Notes: generated by a model not told the origin, from the letters alone. A stretch of 64,000 nt of DNA from an uncultured Prevotellaceae bacterium (GCA_902767775.1 CACXIP010000022.1:62001-126000), one strand, 5' to 3'. Shown: positions 38,732 to 50,075, numbered from the stretch's first letter. Numbers and translations are program-made.

Positions 38732-39360
38732 TGGAAATCAAGGTATTAAATATCAAAGGTCAGGAGACCGGACGTCAGGTGACACTCAATGACGAGATCT
38801 ACGGCATCGAGCCCAATGATCATGTCCTCTATCTCGACGTTAAACAATATCTGGGCAACCAGCGCCAGGGCACACACAAGGCTAAGGAGCGCAGCGAGCA
38901 CGCTGGCAGCACCCGCAAACTGGGACGCCAGAAGGGCGGCGGCGGCGCACGCCACGGCGATATCAACTCACCGCTCATGAAAGGCGGCGGACGTGTGTTC
39001 GGTCCGCGTCCACGCGACTATCGCACCAAACTCAACAAGAAGGTGAAGGTGCTCGCACGCAAGAGCGCACTCTCATACAAGGCTCAGGAGAATGCCATCA
39101 TCGTTGTGGAAGATTTCAGCTTTGAGGCACCAAAGACCAAAGATTTTGTAAATGTTGTTAAAAATCTCAAAATCGAGGGCAAGAAACTGCTTCTCCTTTT
39201 GCCAGATACAAATAAAAACGTATATTTGTCGGCTCGAAATTTGCAGCGTACAGAAGTCATGCTCGCATCATCACTCAATGCCTACAAGGTGTTGAATGCT
39301 GATGTTCTTGTCATGACTGAAAAATCGCTCGAGACAATCGACGGAATCTTAACGAAATAA
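38731..39360 (+). CDS. rplD: 50S ribosomal protein L4
   Basis: 209 residues. The extended loop [23 protein letters not shown] reaches the exit tunnel (shown as positions about 68-90). Start overlaps the rplC stop by one base. Confidence 0.96.
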   Translation: MEIKVLNIKGQETGRQVTLNDEIYGIEPNDHVLYLDVKQYLGNQRQGTHKAKERSEHAGSTRKLGRQKGGGGARHGDINSPLMKGGGRVFGPRPRDYRTKLNKKVKVLARKSALSYKAQENAIIVVEDFSFEAPKTKDFVNVVKNLKIEGKKLLLLLPDTNKNVYLSARNLQRTEVMLASSLNAYKVLNADVLVMTEKSLETIDGILTK

Positions 39361-39378
39361 TCAAGGAGACTGAACATT

Positions 39379-39672
39379 ATGGCATTCATTATAAGACCAT
39401 TGGTCACTGAGAAGATGACCCAAATCACCGACAAGCGTTCCAACCGCTACGGTTTCGTCGTTCGTCCTGATGCTAACAAACTCCAGATCAAGGAGGAAGT
39501 AGAGCGCCTGTACAATGTCACAGTGGTTGAGGTGAACACCCTTCTTTACATGGGCAAGCGCTCACAGCGCTACACCAAGGCCGGACTGATCCGCGGCAAG
39601 AAGAGCGCTTTCAAGAAAGCTATCGTCACGCTGAAGGAAGGCGAGACAATCGATTTTTACAGCAATATTTAA
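39379..39672 (+). CDS. rplW: 50S ribosomal protein L23
   Basis: 97 residues, IIRPLVTEKMTQITDKRSNR start; a tunnel-exit protein that docks SRP and trigger factor. Six bases before rplB. Confidence 0.95.
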   Translation: MAFIIRPLVTEKMTQITDKRSNRYGFVVRPDANKLQIKEEVERLYNVTVVEVNTLLYMGKRSQRYTKAGLIRGKKSAFKKAIVTLKEGETIDFYSNI

Positions 39673-39678
39673 GATAAA

Positions 39679-40509
39679 ATGGCAGTACGTAAATTGAAAC
39701 CCGTAACACCGGGTCAAAGACACAAGATTATTGGTACGTTCGAAGAGATTACTGCATCCGTACCAGAAAAGTCCCTCGTTTGTGGAAAGCGCTCCACAGG
39801 AGGTCGCAACAACTCAGGCAAGATGACCGTCCGCTATCGCGGCGGTGGGCACAAGCGCAAGCTTCGCCTGATCGACTTCAAGCGCGAGAAGGACGGTGTT
39901 CCAGCAACGGTGAAGACAATCGAGTACGATCCGAACCGCTCGGCTCGTATCGCATTGCTTTTCTATGCTGATGGTGAGAAACGATACATTATTGCTCCTG
40001 TAGGACTGCAGGTGGGCGACGTGCTCAATTCCGGTCCCCAGGCCGCTCCTGAGGTGGGCAACTCACTTCCCCTGGCCAACATCCCAGTGGGTACCGTGAT
40101 CCACAACATCGAGCTCCGCCCGGGACAGGGTGCCAAGCTCGTCCGCGCAGCAGGTAATTTCGCTCAGTTGACTTCACGCGAGGGTGACTACTGCGTCATC
40201 AAGCTCCCCTCGGGTGAGACACGTAAGATTCTCAGTGCTTGCAAGGCTACTGTGGGAAGCGTCGGCAACACCGACCACGCCCTCGAGCAGTCGGGTAAGG
40301 CTGGCCGCACACGCTGGATGGGACGCCGTCCCCACAACCGTGGTGTTGTGATGAACCCGCACGATCACCCGATGGGTGGTGGCGAGGGCCGTCAGTCTGG
40401 TGGCCATCCACGCTCACGCAACGGTCTGTATGCAAAGGGCCTGAAGACAAGGGCTCCGAAGAAGCATTCCAACAAGTATATCATTGAGAGAGCTAACAAG
40501 AAAAAATAG
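39679..40509 (+). CDS. rplB: 50S ribosomal protein L2
   Basis: 276 residues, complete. The C-terminal [14 protein letters not shown] motif with the conserved His near the peptidyl transferase centre is present. Confidence 0.97.
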   Translation: MAVRKLKPVTPGQRHKIIGTFEEITASVPEKSLVCGKRSTGGRNNSGKMTVRYRGGGHKRKLRLIDFKREKDGVPATVKTIEYDPNRSARIALLFYADGEKRYIIAPVGLQVGDVLNSGPQAAPEVGNSLPLANIPVGTVIHNIELRPGQGAKLVRAAGNFAQLTSREGDYCVIKLPSGETRKILSACKATVGSVGNTDHALEQSGKAGRTRWMGRRPHNRGVVMNPHDHPMGGGEGRQSGGHPRSRNGLYAKGLKTRAPKKHSNKYIIERANKKK

Positions 40510-40525
40510 TTAACAAGAGGAAATT

Positions 40526-40792
40526 ATGAGTCGTTCACTTAAGAAAGGTCCATATATCAATGTAGCTCTCGAGAAGAAGATTCTCGCCATGAACGAGAGC
40601 GGAAAGAAGACTGTCGTCAAGACATGGGCCAGAGCATCTGTGATCTCCCCCGACTTCGTGGGCCACACAGTAGCAGTACATAACGGAAACAAATTCATAC
40701 CTGTTTACATCACAGAGAACATGGTGGGCCACAAGCTCGGCGAGTTCTCTCCCACACGCAGGTTCGGCGGCCACGCTGGAAACAAGCGGTAA
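40526..40792 (+). CDS. rpsS: 30S ribosomal protein S19
   Basis: 88 residues, [18 protein letters not shown] start and [14 protein letters not shown] end. Binds the 30S head with S13. Confidence 0.96.
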   Translation: MSRSLKKGPYINVALEKKILAMNESGKKTVVKTWARASVISPDFVGHTVAVHNGNKFIPVYITENMVGHKLGEFSPTRRFGGHAGNKR

Positions 40793-40828
40793 GCCGGTAA
40801 CCATTGAAATCAAAAAGAGAAAACTATA

Positions 40829-41236
40829 ATGGGAAAGAGAAAGAGAGAATCGGCTGAGAGAAGAAAAGAAGCCGCTAAAAACCTCTACTATGCCAAGCTT
40901 GTGGGGGTTCCTTCATCCCCTCGGAAGATGCGCTATGTCGTCGACATGATCCGTGGCATGGAGGTGAACAAAGCACTTGGAGTGCTCAGGTTCTCAACAA
41001 AGAAGGCCGCCATCGACGTGGAGAAACTTCTCCGCTCGGCAATTGCCAACTGGGAGGCCAAGAACGAACGCAAAGCCGAAGACGGTGAGCTGTTCATTTC
41101 GCGCGTGTTCGTCGACGAGGGTGTCACATGGAAACGCATGAGGCCGGCTCCCCAGGGAAGGGGATACCGCATCCGCAAGCGCAGCAACCACGTTACCCTC
41201 TTCGTAGATTCAAAAACTAATGACGATAAAGAATAA
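40829..41236 (+). CDS. rplV: 50S ribosomal protein L22
   Basis: 135 residues; the long beta-hairpin with [19 protein letters not shown] is intact, as in macrolide-sensitive forms. Five bases before rpsC. Confidence 0.95.
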   Translation: MGKRKRESAERRKEAAKNLYYAKLVGVPSSPRKMRYVVDMIRGMEVNKALGVLRFSTKKAAIDVEKLLRSAIANWEAKNERKAEDGELFISRVFVDEGVTWKRMRPAPQGRGYRIRKRSNHVTLFVDSKTNDDKE

Positions 41237-41241
41237 GCAGC

Positions 41242-41970
41242 ATGGGACAGAAAGTTAATCCAATCAGCAACCGTCTGGGTATCATCCGCGGATGGGATTC
41301 CAACTGGTTCGGTGGCAAGAATTTCGGCGACAACCTGGTCGAGGACCAGAAGATCCGCAAATACCTGAACGAGCGCCTGGCAAAGGCCAGCGTATCGCGC
41401 ATTGTCATCGAGCGTACGCTCAAACTGGTCACCATCACCGTCTGCACTGCCCGTCCGGGCATCGTCATTGGCAAGGGTGGACAAGATGTGGACAAACTGA
41501 AGGAAGAGCTCAAGAAACTCTCCAACAAGGAAATCCAGATCAATATCTTTGAGGTTAAGAAACCGGATGTCGACGCTACTATCGTTGCTACCAACATCGC
41601 TCGCCAGGTGGAAGGTAAGATAGCATACCGCCGCGCCATCAAGCAGGCCATCGCCAACGCGATGCGTGCTGGCGCCGAGGGCATCAAGGTGCAGATCACA
41701 GGCCGTCTGAACGGAGCCGAGATGGCACGCAAGGAGATGTATAAGGAGGGACGTACTCCTCTGCATACTTTCCGCGCAGATGTTGACTACTGCCAGACCG
41801 AGGCACTCACCAAGGTGGGTATCCTTGGCATCAAAGTATGGATTTGCCGTGGTGAGATCTACGGCAAGGTTGACCTGGCACCCAACTTCACACAGGAGAA
41901 GGCTGGTGGCCGTCAGGGAGGCGACAGGCGCCAAGGGCGCGGTGGCCGCAAGAGAAACAATAACCGTTAA
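41242..41970 (+). CDS. rpsC: 30S ribosomal protein S3
   Basis: 242 residues. KH domain with [12 protein letters not shown], then the C-terminal half with [20 protein letters not shown]. The tail is rich in Gly/Arg/Asn ([11 protein letters not shown]). Confidence 0.96.
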   Translation: MGQKVNPISNRLGIIRGWDSNWFGGKNFGDNLVEDQKIRKYLNERLAKASVSRIVIERTLKLVTITVCTARPGIVIGKGGQDVDKLKEELKKLSNKEIQINIFEVKKPDVDATIVATNIARQVEGKIAYRRAIKQAIANAMRAGAEGIKVQITGRLNGAEMARKEMYKEGRTPLHTFRADVDYCQTEALTKVGILGIKVWICRGEIYGKVDLAPNFTQEKAGGRQGGDRRQGRGGRKRNNNR

Positions 41971-41984
41971 AACCAGAAGTTACA

Positions 41985-42413
41985 ATGTTACAGCCAAAAA
42001 GAGTAAAATATAGAAGGCCTCAGGACGGGCGCGGCAGGAAAGGCAACGCCCACAGAGGCACACAGCTGGCTTTCGGCTCCTTCGGCATCAAGACACTTGA
42101 GGCCAAATGGATTGACAGCCGGCAGATTGAGGCTGCCCGTGTTGCCGTCAACAGATACATGCAGCGCGAGGGTCAGGTCTGGATCCGCATTTTCCCGGAC
42201 AAACCCATCACCCGCAAGCCCGCTGACGTGCGTATGGGTAAAGGTAAGGGTGACCCCGCAGGATGGGTAGCACCCGTGACTCCGGGACGCATCCTCTTTG
42301 AAGTGGAGGGAGTAAGTTTTGAAATCGCCAAGGAGGCTCTCCGTCTGGCAGCACAGAAACTCCCCGTAAAGACTAAGTTTGTTGTAAGACGTGATTACGA
42401 TAAAAACGCATAA
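41985..42413 (+). CDS. rplP: 50S ribosomal protein L16
   Basis: 142 residues, [20 protein letters not shown] start, [15 protein letters not shown] in the middle. Sits by the A-site tRNA. Confidence 0.96.
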   Translation: MLQPKRVKYRRPQDGRGRKGNAHRGTQLAFGSFGIKTLEAKWIDSRQIEAARVAVNRYMQREGQVWIRIFPDKPITRKPADVRMGKGKGDPAGWVAPVTPGRILFEVEGVSFEIAKEALRLAAQKLPVKTKFVVRRDYDKNA

Positions 42414-42419
42414 TCTATT

Positions 42420-42617
42420 ATGAAGAATAATGAAATCAGGGAGCTTGCTACCCAGGACTTGGTAGAGAGACTCGAGGGCGCAGTGGCACAACTCCATCAG
42501 ATGAAGCTCAACCATGCCATCACCCCTCTGGAGAATCCCATGCAGATCAGGATGGTGCGTAAGGATATCGCCCGTATGAAAACTGAACTTCGTCAGAGAG
42601 AACTTAACAAGAAATAA
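42420..42617 (+). CDS. rpmC: 50S ribosomal protein L29
   Basis: 65-residue helical hairpin ([20 protein letters not shown]). Stop overlaps the rpsQ start by one base. Confidence 0.93.
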   Translation: MKNNEIRELATQDLVERLEGAVAQLHQMKLNHAITPLENPMQIRMVRKDIARMKTELRQRELNKK

Positions 42618-42877
42618 TGATGGAAACAAGAAATTTGAGAAAAACTAGAACGGGTGTGGTTGTCAGCAACAAAATGGACAAGACCATCGTTATCGCAGCT
42701 AAGTTCAAGGAGATGCACCCCATCTACGGAAAGTTTGTGCAGAAGACGAAGAAGTACCACGCCCATGACGAGAATAACGAGGCAAATGTCGGAGACACCG
42801 TCCTCATTATGGAAACCCGTCCCTTGAGCAAGACCAAGAGATGGAGATTAGTACAAATCATCGAAAAAGCTAAGTAA
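42617..42877 (+). CDS. rpsQ: 30S ribosomal protein S17
   Basis: 86 residues from the ATG overlapping the rpmC stop; a second ATG follows at once (42620), so one residue is uncertain. OB-fold core [19 protein letters not shown]. Confidence 0.94.
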   Translation: MMETRNLRKTRTGVVVSNKMDKTIVIAAKFKEMHPIYGKFVQKTKKYHAHDENNEANVGDTVLIMETRPLSKTKRWRLVQIIEKAK

Positions 42878-42879
42878 TC

Positions 42880-43245
42880 ATGATACAGGCAGAATCAAGA
42901 CTCACAGTATGTGACAACAGCGGTGCACGCGAGGCTCTCTGCATCCGCGTGCTCGGTGGCACACGCCGCCGCTACGCAAGTGTGGGCGACGTCATCGTCG
43001 TCGCTGTCAAGAACGTGATCCCTTCGAGCGACCTCAAGAAGGGTGCCGTGTCAAAGGCCCTCATCGTACGCACCAAGAAGGAAATCCGCCGTGCCGATGG
43101 CTCGTACATCCGCTTCGACGACAATGCTTGTGTGCTGCTCAACAACGCAGGTGAACTCCGTGGCAGCCGTATCTTCGGCCCTGTCGCCCGTGAGCTCCGC
43201 GCCGTGAACATGAAGGTGGTCTCACTTGCACCCGAGGTACTTTAA
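42880..43245 (+). CDS. rplN: 50S ribosomal protein L14
   Basis: 121 residues, [20 protein letters not shown] start; complete. Two bases after rpsQ. Confidence 0.96.
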   Translation: MIQAESRLTVCDNSGAREALCIRVLGGTRRRYASVGDVIVVAVKNVIPSSDLKKGAVSKALIVRTKKEIRRADGSYIRFDDNACVLLNNAGELRGSRIFGPVARELRAVNMKVVSLAPEVL

Positions 43246-43269
43246 TCATCCTAAAAGCAATTCAAAGCA

Positions 43270-43590
43270 ATGACAAAGTTACATATCAAGAAAGGCGACA
43301 CCGTCATCGTCCTCTCTGGTGAGGACAAGGGCAAGACGGGCAAAGTGCTGAAGGTCATCGTCGACAAGCAGCGTGCCATCGTCGAGGGGGTGAACATCGT
43401 GACCAAGAGCTCGAAGCCCACCGCCAAGAACCCTCAGGGCGGCTTCATCAAGGTGGAGGCTCCCATCCACATCTCCAACCTGAGCCTCATCGACCCGAAG
43501 AGTGGAAAGCCCACACGCATCGCCATCAAGGTGAATGCTGACGGAAAGAAAGTTCGTATCGCTAAAAAATCTGGGGAGGAGATCAAGTAA
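43270..43590 (+). CDS. rplX: 50S ribosomal protein L24
   Basis: 106 residues with the KOW motif [20 protein letters not shown]. Overlaps rplE by one base. Confidence 0.95.
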   Translation: MTKLHIKKGDTVIVLSGEDKGKTGKVLKVIVDKQRAIVEGVNIVTKSSKPTAKNPQGGFIKVEAPIHISNLSLIDPKSGKPTRIAIKVNADGKKVRIAKKSGEEIK

Positions 43591-44144
43591 TGAATACAGC
43601 ACAGTTAAAGAAACAATATGTGGAGGTCATCGCACCGGCACTCATGAAGCAGTTCAACTACACCTCGCCGATGCAGATTCCCGCGCTCAAGAAGATTGTC
43701 ATCAACCAGGGTATCGGCGACGCCACACAGGAGAAGAAACTCATCGACGTGGCCGTCAACGAGCTGACCACCATCACAGGACAGAAGGCCGTTGCCACCT
43801 ACTCGAAGAAGGACATCGCCAACTTCAAGCTCCGCAAGAAGATGCCTATCGGCGTGATGGTGACACTCCGCCGCGAGCGCATGTATGAGTTCCTTGAGAA
43901 ACTGGTCCGCGTGGCTCTCCCACGTATCCGTGACTTCAAGGGCATCGAGACGAAGTTCGACGGCCGCGGCAACTACACCCTCGGCATCGACGAGCAGATC
44001 ATATTCCCCGAGATCAACCTCGACACCATCGAGCGCATCCAGGGCATGAACATCACATTCGTCACTTCAGCCAACACCGACGAGGAGGGATTCGCCCTGC
44101 TCAAGGCTTTTGGCCTTCCGTTCAAAAACGCTAAAAACGCATAA
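43590..44144 (+). CDS. rplE: 50S ribosomal protein L5
   Basis: 184 residues, complete ([35 protein letters not shown]). Binds 5S rRNA together with L18 and L25. Confidence 0.96.
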   Translation: MNTAQLKKQYVEVIAPALMKQFNYTSPMQIPALKKIVINQGIGDATQEKKLIDVAVNELTTITGQKAVATYSKKDIANFKLRKKMPIGVMVTLRRERMYEFLEKLVRVALPRIRDFKGIETKFDGRGNYTLGIDEQIIFPEINLDTIERIQGMNITFVTSANTDEEGFALLKAFGLPFKNAKNA

Positions 44145-44147
44145 GAC

Positions 44148-44450
44148 ATGGCAAAGGAATCAATGAAGGCCCGCGAGGTGAAAAGAGCAAGGCTCGTGGC
44201 CAAGTACGCAGAGAAAAGAGCTGCCCTGAAGAGAATCATCGCCACCACCGACGATCCCGGTGAGGCTTATGAGGCTGCCCGCAAACTGCAGGCCATCCCA
44301 CGCAACGCCAATCCCATCCGTCTGCACAACCGCTGCAAGATCACCGGTCGCCCGAAGGGCTACATCCGCCAGTTCGGCATCTCACGTATTCAGTTCCGCG
44401 AGATGGCATCCGCCGGTTTGATCCCAGGCGTTAAGAAGGCAAGCTGGTAA
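44148..44450 (+). CDS. rpsN: 30S ribosomal protein S14, zinc-free form
   Basis: 100 residues, the long form without the CxxC zinc motif; only one Cys ([18 protein letters not shown]). It lies three bases after rplE. Confidence 0.94.
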   Translation: MAKESMKAREVKRARLVAKYAEKRAALKRIIATTDDPGEAYEAARKLQAIPRNANPIRLHNRCKITGRPKGYIRQFGISRIQFREMASAGLIPGVKKASW

Positions 44451-44509
44451 GAAGAGATAGTTTTTAATATTGTCGGGGGAGTCCCGATTAATTAAACATT
44501 TTATATTTT

Positions 44510-44905
44510 ATGACAGATCCAATAGCAGATTATCTGACGAGGCTCAGAAACGCAATCATGGCTCATCACCGTGTTGTGGAGGTACCGGCCTCAAACTTGA
44601 AGAAGGAAATCACAAAGATCCTCTTCGAGAAGGGATACATCCTCAACTACAAGTTCATCGAGGATGGCCCTCAGGGTACAATCAAGGTTGCCTTGAAGTA
44701 TGACCCGGCAACCAAGACGAATGCAATCCGCAAACTCATGAGAGTGTCCAAGCCGGGCCTCCGCAAGTATACGGGTTACAAAGAAATGCCGAGAGTGATC
44801 AACGGATTGGGCATCGCCATCTTGTCCACTTCCAAAGGTGTAATGACAGACAAAGAGGCCTCTGAGCTGAAAATCGGCGGCGAGGTGCTCTGCTACGTCT
44901 ATTAA
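44510..44905 (+). CDS. rpsH: 30S ribosomal protein S8
   Basis: 131 residues, DPIADYLTRLRNAIMAHH start and STSKGVMTDKEASELKIGGE end. A small palindrome (TCGGG/CCCGA, 44473-44487) lies in the 59-base gap before it. Confidence 0.96.
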   Translation: MTDPIADYLTRLRNAIMAHHRVVEVPASNLKKEITKILFEKGYILNYKFIEDGPQGTIKVALKYDPATKTNAIRKLMRVSKPGLRKYTGYKEMPRVINGLGIAILSTSKGVMTDKEASELKIGGEVLCYVY

Positions 44906-44924
44906 TTGAGGGAGGAGAAGCATT

Positions 44925-45491
44925 ATGTCTAGAATAGGTAAATTGCCAATCGTCATCCCCGCCGGCGTGGAGATCAAGAACGAGAACAACCTGATCACCG
45001 TTAAGGGTCCCAAGGGCACCATGTCCCAGAAAGTCGACCCGTCGATCAAAATTGAGATTGAGAATGGAGAGATGGTCTTCTCCATCGACGAGAACAGCCC
45101 CGTGAACCTCAAGCAGAAGCAGGCTTTCCACGGCCTCTACCGCTCGCTGGTCAACAACATGGTTGTCGGCGTGAGCACCGGTTTCCAAAAGACACTGGAA
45201 CTCGTGGGTGTGGGCTACCGTGTGTCCAACCAGGGCAACCTACTTGAGTTCTCTCTCGGATACAGCCACTCGATTTTCCTGCAGCTCCCGAGCGAGGTGA
45301 AAGTGGAGACAAAGTCAGAGAGGAATCAGAATCCTATCATCATGCTGGAGTCGTGCGACAAGCAGTTGCTCGGCCTCATCTGTGCCAAAATTCGCTCTTT
45401 CCGCAAGCCTGAGCCTTACAAGGGCAAGGGTATCCTGTTCAAGGGTGAGGTCATCCGCAGGAAGTCTGGTAAGTCAGCATCGGCCAAGTAA
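44925..45491 (+). CDS. rplF: 50S ribosomal protein L6
   Basis: 188 residues, two alpha-beta domains, PEPYKGKGILFKGEVIRRK near the end. Normal length. Confidence 0.96.
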   Translation: MSRIGKLPIVIPAGVEIKNENNLITVKGPKGTMSQKVDPSIKIEIENGEMVFSIDENSPVNLKQKQAFHGLYRSLVNNMVVGVSTGFQKTLELVGVGYRVSNQGNLLEFSLGYSHSIFLQLPSEVKVETKSERNQNPIIMLESCDKQLLGLICAKIRSFRKPEPYKGKGILFKGEVIRRKSGKSASAK

Positions 45492-45509
45492 CTTTAAACC
45501 ATTACGATT

Positions 45510-45935
45510 ATGACAACAAAGAAAGAAGAAAGACGAATCAAAATCAAATATAGAATTCGCAAGAAGGTCAACGGCACAGCTGAGCGTCCCCGCATGACTG
45601 TTTTCCGCAGCAACAAGGGCATCTATGTGCAGATTATCGACGACTCATGGTCAAACACCGAGAAGCCTTTCAAGGCATTGGTGATCAAGAAGCACCCGCG
45701 CCGCAAGGTGGAGGTTGACTATTACCCCCAGGGCCGCACACTTGTCTCCGCTTCCTCAGCAGGTCTTGAGAAGATGAGCAAGTCGGCACAGGCCGAGAAA
45801 GTGGGAGAGATGATTGCCGAGAAGGCAAAGGCCGCAGGCATCACCGCAGTGGTCTTCGACCGCAACGGATATCTCTATCATGGCAGAGTGAAGCAACTGG
45901 CTGACGCAGCCCGTAAAGGTGGACTTAATTTTTAA
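45510..45935 (+). CDS. rplR: 50S ribosomal protein L18 with an internal insertion
   Basis: The protein has 141 residues instead of the usual ~114-120. The N-terminal [19 protein letters not shown] and the C-terminal [20 protein letters not shown] are normal. Between YVQIIDD (about 44) and TLVSASS about 27 extra residues are found, rich in basic and aromatic residues ([19 protein letters not shown]). The insertion is in frame and ends cleanly, so it is not a frameshift. L18 binds 5S rRNA; the insertion is in the loop after the first strands, where it would face solvent or rRNA. Confidence 0.93.
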   Translation: MTTKKEERRIKIKYRIRKKVNGTAERPRMTVFRSNKGIYVQIIDDSWSNTEKPFKALVIKKHPRRKVEVDYYPQGRTLVSASSAGLEKMSKSAQAEKVGEMIAEKAKAAGITAVVFDRNGYLYHGRVKQLADAARKGGLNF

Positions 45936-45941
45936 GCGATT

Positions 45942-46451
45942 ATGGCAAATAGAGTAAAAGTAAATAGTGACGCAGAGTTAAAGGACCGCCTGGTGGCAAT
46001 CAACCGTGTCACAAAGGTGACAAAGGGTGGCCGTACGTTCACATTCGCTGCCATCGTCGTGGTTGGTGACGGCAACGGTGTCATCGGCTGGGGCCTGGGC
46101 AAGGCCGGAGAGGTCACAGCAGCTATCGCCAAAGGCGTTGAGGCTGCAAAGAAGAATCTGGTGAAGGTGCCCGTACTCAAAGGCACAATCCCTCATGAGA
46201 TGGAGGTTTCCTACGGTGGTGCAAAGGTTTTCCTGAAGCCCGCAGCTCCCGGTACCGGAATGGTGGCCGGTGGTGCTATGCGCGCCGTGCTCGAGAGCGT
46301 AGGCATCAATGATGTGCTGGCCAAGTCGAAGGGTTCTTCCAACCCCCACAATCTGGTGAAGGCTACCATCAAGGCCCTTTGTGAGATGCGCGATGCCTAC
46401 ACAGTGGCAGGCGACCGTGGCATTTCTATGCAGAAAGTATTTAGAGGATAA
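45942..46451 (+). CDS. rpsE: 30S ribosomal protein S5
   Basis: 169 residues; dsRNA-binding fold with [19 protein letters not shown] and a complete C-terminal domain. Six bases after rplR. Confidence 0.96.
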   Translation: MANRVKVNSDAELKDRLVAINRVTKVTKGGRTFTFAAIVVVGDGNGVIGWGLGKAGEVTAAIAKGVEAAKKNLVKVPVLKGTIPHEMEVSYGGAKVFLKPAAPGTGMVAGGAMRAVLESVGINDVLAKSKGSSNPHNLVKATIKALCEMRDAYTVAGDRGISMQKVFRG

Positions 46452-46463
46452 GGAGGTACAGAC

Positions 46464-46640
46464 ATGGCTACAATAAAAATCAAGCAGATCAAGAGTAAGA
46501 TCGGTTACCCCGTTGACCAAAAACGCACCCTTGAGGCTCTCGGCCTCCACAAAATCTCTCAGGTGGTCGAGAAGGAGGACACTCCTGCCATCCGCGGCAT
46601 GATCCGCAAGGTGCATCACCTGGTGACCATAGTTGAGTAA
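46464..46640 (+). CDS. rpmD: 50S ribosomal protein L30
   Basis: A 58-residue frame starting [20 protein letters not shown] and ending HHLVTIVE, with AGGAGGT 8 bases before the ATG. Typical bacterial L30. It lies between rpsE and rplO, as expected. Confidence 0.95.
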   Translation: MATIKIKQIKSKIGYPVDQKRTLEALGLHKISQVVEKEDTPAIRGMIRKVHHLVTIVE

Positions 46641-46670
46641 ACATTCCGTCATTAAAAAAAGCAAAGACTT

Positions 46671-47120
46671 ATGAAATTGCATACATTAAAACCCGCAGCA
46701 GGCTCCACACACTCACGCCGCCGTATCGGTCGCGGTACCGGTTCTGGGCTTGGTGGTACGTCTACCCGTGGCCACAAAGGTGCCAAGGCTCGTTCGGGCT
46801 ACAAGAGAAAGATTGGTTTCGAGGGTGGTCAGATGCCACTCCAGCGCCGTGTCCCGAAGGCTGGTTTCAAGAACATCAACCATAAGGAGTATTTCGCTGT
46901 CAACCTGTCGACGCTCCAGCGCCTCGTTGAGGAGAAGAACTTCACCAAGATTGGTATCGAGGAACTCAAGGCCGCAGGTCTCACCAATGGCAAGGAACTT
47001 GTCAAGGTGCTTGGCAACGGTGAGCTGACCGTCAAGGTCGATGTTGAGGCACATGCTTTCTCAAAGACTGCTGAAGAGGCTATCAAGGCAGTTGGTGGTA
47101 ACGCAACTATAATTAAGTAA
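46671..47120 (+). CDS. rplO: 50S ribosomal protein L15
   Basis: 149 residues with the Gly-rich N-terminal extension (RRIGRGTGSGLGGTSTRGHK). Its stop is directly followed by the secY ATG. Confidence 0.96.
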   Translation: MKLHTLKPAAGSTHSRRRIGRGTGSGLGGTSTRGHKGAKARSGYKRKIGFEGGQMPLQRRVPKAGFKNINHKEYFAVNLSTLQRLVEEKNFTKIGIEELKAAGLTNGKELVKVLGNGELTVKVDVEAHAFSKTAEEAIKAVGGNATIIK

Positions 47121-48458
47121 ATGAAAAAGTTTTTTGAGACACTGAAGAACATTTGGAAGGTGGAGGACTTGCGCCAGCGAATCCTCATCACCCTCCTGTT
47201 CACGGCAATCTACCGCTTCGGTTCGTTTGTCGTGCTGCCGGGCATCAACCCGGAGAATTTGGATAAGCTGCAGCAGCAGACGGAGGGCGGACTTATGTCA
47301 TTGCTTGACATGTTCTCCGGTGGTGCTTTCTCCAATGCATCGATTTTCGCGCTGGGTATCATGCCATACATCTCTGCATCCATCGTGATGCAGCTGCTTG
47401 CAGTGGCTGTGCCTTACTTCCAGAAGATGCAGCGCGAGGGTGAGAGCGGCCGCAAGAAGATCATGTGGTACACACGTGTGCTCACGGTGGCCATCCTCCT
47501 CTTCCAGGCTCCCTCTTATCTGATTAACCTCAAGATGCAGTCGGCCGGTGCTCTCAACCCCTCCATTTCCTGGAACTGGTTTATGTGGACAGGCCTGATC
47601 ATCCTCGCAGCAGGCAGTATGTTCATCCTCTGGCTCGGTGAGCGTATCACTGACAAGGGCGTGGGCAACGGCATCTCACTGATCATTATGATTGGTATCA
47701 TCGCCCGCCTGCCGAACGCCTTCATGCAGGAGGTGACTTCGAGGGTGACCTTCGCCGGCGGCGGTGGTATCGTGATGTTCATCATCGAGATCTTGATACT
47801 CTTCGCCGTGGTATGTGCCGCTATTCTCCTCACTCAGGCTGTGCGCAAGGTGCCTGTGGAGTATGCCCGTCGTGTGCAGGGCAACCGCACACGTTCTGTG
47901 GCCCGTCAGTATATCCCCCTCAAGCTGTTCGCCGCCAATGTGATGCCTATCATCTTCGCCCAGGCGCTGATGTTCATCCCGCTGGCTATCGTGCAGTATT
48001 CTACCAATGAGGCAGGATTTGTGATGAGGTCGCTGCTCGACCATACGAGCTGGCTCTACAACATTGTGTTCGCAATCCTGATCATCGCATTCACCTATTT
48101 CTACACGGCCATCACGCTGAATCCCACCCAGATGGCTGAGGATATGAAGCGCAACAACGGCTTTATCCCAGGTGTGAAGCCTGGCAAGCCAACTGCCGAT
48201 TACATCGACACCATCATGTCGCGCATCACTTTCCCCGGCTCACTGTTCATCGCCTTCATTGCTGTCATGCCGGCCCTCGCAGGTCTGCTCAACGTGCAGC
48301 AGGGCTTTGCACAGTTCTTCGGCGGCACCTCGCTGCTGATTCTCGTGGGTGTGGTCATCGACACGTTGCAGCAGATTCAGAGCCATCTGATGATGCGTCA
48401 CTACGACGGTCTGCTGAACTCCGGCCATACACGTGGAAACGGTGTAGCTGCCTATTGA
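47121..48458 (+). CDS. secY: Sec translocon subunit SecY
   Basis: 445 residues, ten membrane helices. FGSFVVLPGINPENL is in the first periplasmic stretch (plug region follows), and GNGISLIIMIGI is present. It forms the protein-conducting channel with SecE, whose gene in this window is broken. Zero bases after rplO. Confidence 0.97.
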   Translation: MKKFFETLKNIWKVEDLRQRILITLLFTAIYRFGSFVVLPGINPENLDKLQQQTEGGLMSLLDMFSGGAFSNASIFALGIMPYISASIVMQLLAVAVPYFQKMQREGESGRKKIMWYTRVLTVAILLFQAPSYLINLKMQSAGALNPSISWNWFMWTGLIILAAGSMFILWLGERITDKGVGNGISLIIMIGIIARLPNAFMQEVTSRVTFAGGGGIVMFIIEILILFAVVCAAILLTQAVRKVPVEYARRVQGNRTRSVARQYIPLKLFAANVMPIIFAQALMFIPLAIVQYSTNEAGFVMRSLLDHTSWLYNIVFAILIIAFTYFYTAITLNPTQMAEDMKRNNGFIPGVKPGKPTADYIDTIMSRITFPGSLFIAFIAVMPALAGLLNVQQGFAQFFGGTSLLILVGVVIDTLQQIQSHLMMRHYDGLLNSGHTRGNGVAAY

Positions 48459-48471
48459 TGATCGTCTGCAG

Positions 48472-49272
48472 ATGAAGATTTATCTGAAGACAGAAGATGA
48501 GATTGAGCTGATGAGGCGGGCAAACCGGCTGGTAGGCCGGACGCTCGCCGAATTGGCGAAACATATCAAGCCCGGAGTGACCACGCTCCAGCTTGACAGG
48601 ATTGCCGAAGAGTTTATAAGGGACAATGGCGCAATACCCACGTTCAAGAACTTTCCCAATCCTTACGGAGCTCCCTTTCCTGCAAGCATCTGCACCTCTG
48701 TCAATGACGTGGTGGTGCATGGTGTGCCCGACGACAAGACCGTCCTCCGCGACGGAGACATCATCTCCATCGACTGCGGAACGCTGCTTGAGGGCTTCAA
48801 CGGCGACTCATGCTACACGTTCTGTGTGGGGGAGGTTAGCGAGGAGGTCAGGAATTTGCTGAAAACCACATACGACTCGCTCTACAAGGCCATCGAGGTG
48901 GCCACGGCAGGCAGTCATGTGGGCGACATCGGCAACACGGTCCAGGACTACTGCGAGGCAGAGGGTTATGGAGTGGTGAGGGAACTCACTGGGCATGGCA
49001 TCGGCCAAAAGATGCACGAGGACCCTATGGTGCCCAACTACGGACGCCGGGGCAACGGGGTGATGCTGAAGGCGGGGATGTGCATAGCCATCGAGCCAAT
49101 GATCACCATGGGCGACAGAAATATCTATATGATGCCCGACCGCTGGACCATCCGCACACGCGACGGCAAACCGGCTGCACACTACGAGCACACGATTGCC
49201 ATTAGGCGCGGAGAGGCCGAAATCTTATCTTCATTTGACGAATTAGAATCAATAGTAGGAAAAATCAGTTAG
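48472..49272 (+). CDS. map: type I methionine aminopeptidase
   Basis: 266 residues. The five metal ligands are in [17 protein letters not shown] (two Asp), [13 protein letters not shown] (His), IEPMITMG (Glu) and YEHTIAI (Glu). It removes the start Met from new proteins. Placement after secY is usual. Confidence 0.95.
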   Translation: MKIYLKTEDEIELMRRANRLVGRTLAELAKHIKPGVTTLQLDRIAEEFIRDNGAIPTFKNFPNPYGAPFPASICTSVNDVVVHGVPDDKTVLRDGDIISIDCGTLLEGFNGDSCYTFCVGEVSEEVRNLLKTTYDSLYKAIEVATAGSHVGDIGNTVQDYCEAEGYGVVRELTGHGIGQKMHEDPMVPNYGRRGNGVMLKAGMCIAIEPMITMGDRNIYMMPDRWTIRTRDGKPAAHYEHTIAIRRGEAEILSSFDELESIVGKIS

Positions 49273-49277
49273 AGTTT

Positions 49278-49496
49278 ATGGCAAAACAAGCCGCAATTGA
49301 ACAAGACGGAACCATTGTGGAGGCTCTTTCCAACGCCATGTTCCGAGTGGAACTGGAGAATGGATGCCCCATCACTGCCCACATTTCGGGCAAGATGAGA
49401 ATGCACTACATCAAAATCTTACCTGGCGACAAGGTAAAGGTCGAGATGAGTCCTTATGACCTGACCAAAGGCAGGATTGTATTTAGATACAAATAA
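49278..49496 (+). CDS. infA: translation initiation factor IF-1
   Basis: 72 residues, OB fold ([33 protein letters not shown]). Complete. Confidence 0.96.
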   Translation: MAKQAAIEQDGTIVEALSNAMFRVELENGCPITAHISGKMRMHYIKILPGDKVKVEMSPYDLTKGRIVFRYK

Positions 49497-49508
49497 TTTT
49501 TGTGAGAT

Positions 49509-49625
49509 ATGAAGACTAGAGCATCATTGAAGAAACGCACTCCCGAATGCAAGATCGTACGTCGCAAGGGTCGTCTTTTTGTGATCAACAAGAAGAACCC
49601 GAAGTATAAGCTTCGTCAGGGTTAA
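49509..49625 (+). CDS. rpmJ: 50S ribosomal protein L36, zinc-free form
   Basis: 38 residues ([20 protein letters not shown]...). Only one Cys remains of the usual C-C-C-H zinc ribbon, so this is the zinc-independent form. 12 bases after infA. Confidence 0.93.
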   Translation: MKTRASLKKRTPECKIVRRKGRLFVINKKNPKYKLRQG

Positions 49626-49694
49626 AAGGGTGCGACGGGCTGATGACAGCCCTCATTTGAAAATTTTCAATTTTAATTTTTTTTACAAGTAAAA

Positions 49695-50075
49695 ATGGCA
49701 ATAAGAATTGTTGGAGTAGATTTGCCCCAGAACAAGCGTGGCGAAATCGCATTGACCTATATCTACGGAATAGGTCGAAGTAGTTCAGCAAAGATATTGG
49801 ACAAGGCAGGCGTGAGCCGCGACCTGAAAGTCAACGAGTGGTCTGACGATCAGGCAGCCAAAATCCGTGAGATTATCGGCGCTGAGTACAAAGTAGAAGG
49901 TGACCTCAGGTCGGAAATCCAGATGAACATCAAGCGTTTGATGGACATTGGCTGCTACAGGGGTGTCAGACACCGTAACGGTCTTCCGGTACGCGGACAG
50001 AGCACAAAGAACAATGCCCGCACCCGCAAAGGAAAGAAGAAGACTGTCGCTAACAAGAAAAAGGCTACTAAGTAA
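49695..50075 (+). CDS. rpsM: 30S ribosomal protein S13
   Basis: 126 residues, complete ([40 protein letters not shown]). Confidence 0.96.
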   Translation: MAIRIVGVDLPQNKRGEIALTYIYGIGRSSSAKILDKAGVSRDLKVNEWSDDQAAKIREIIGAEYKVEGDLRSEIQMNIKRLMDIGCYRGVRHRNGLPVRGQSTKNNARTRKGKKKTVANKKKATK

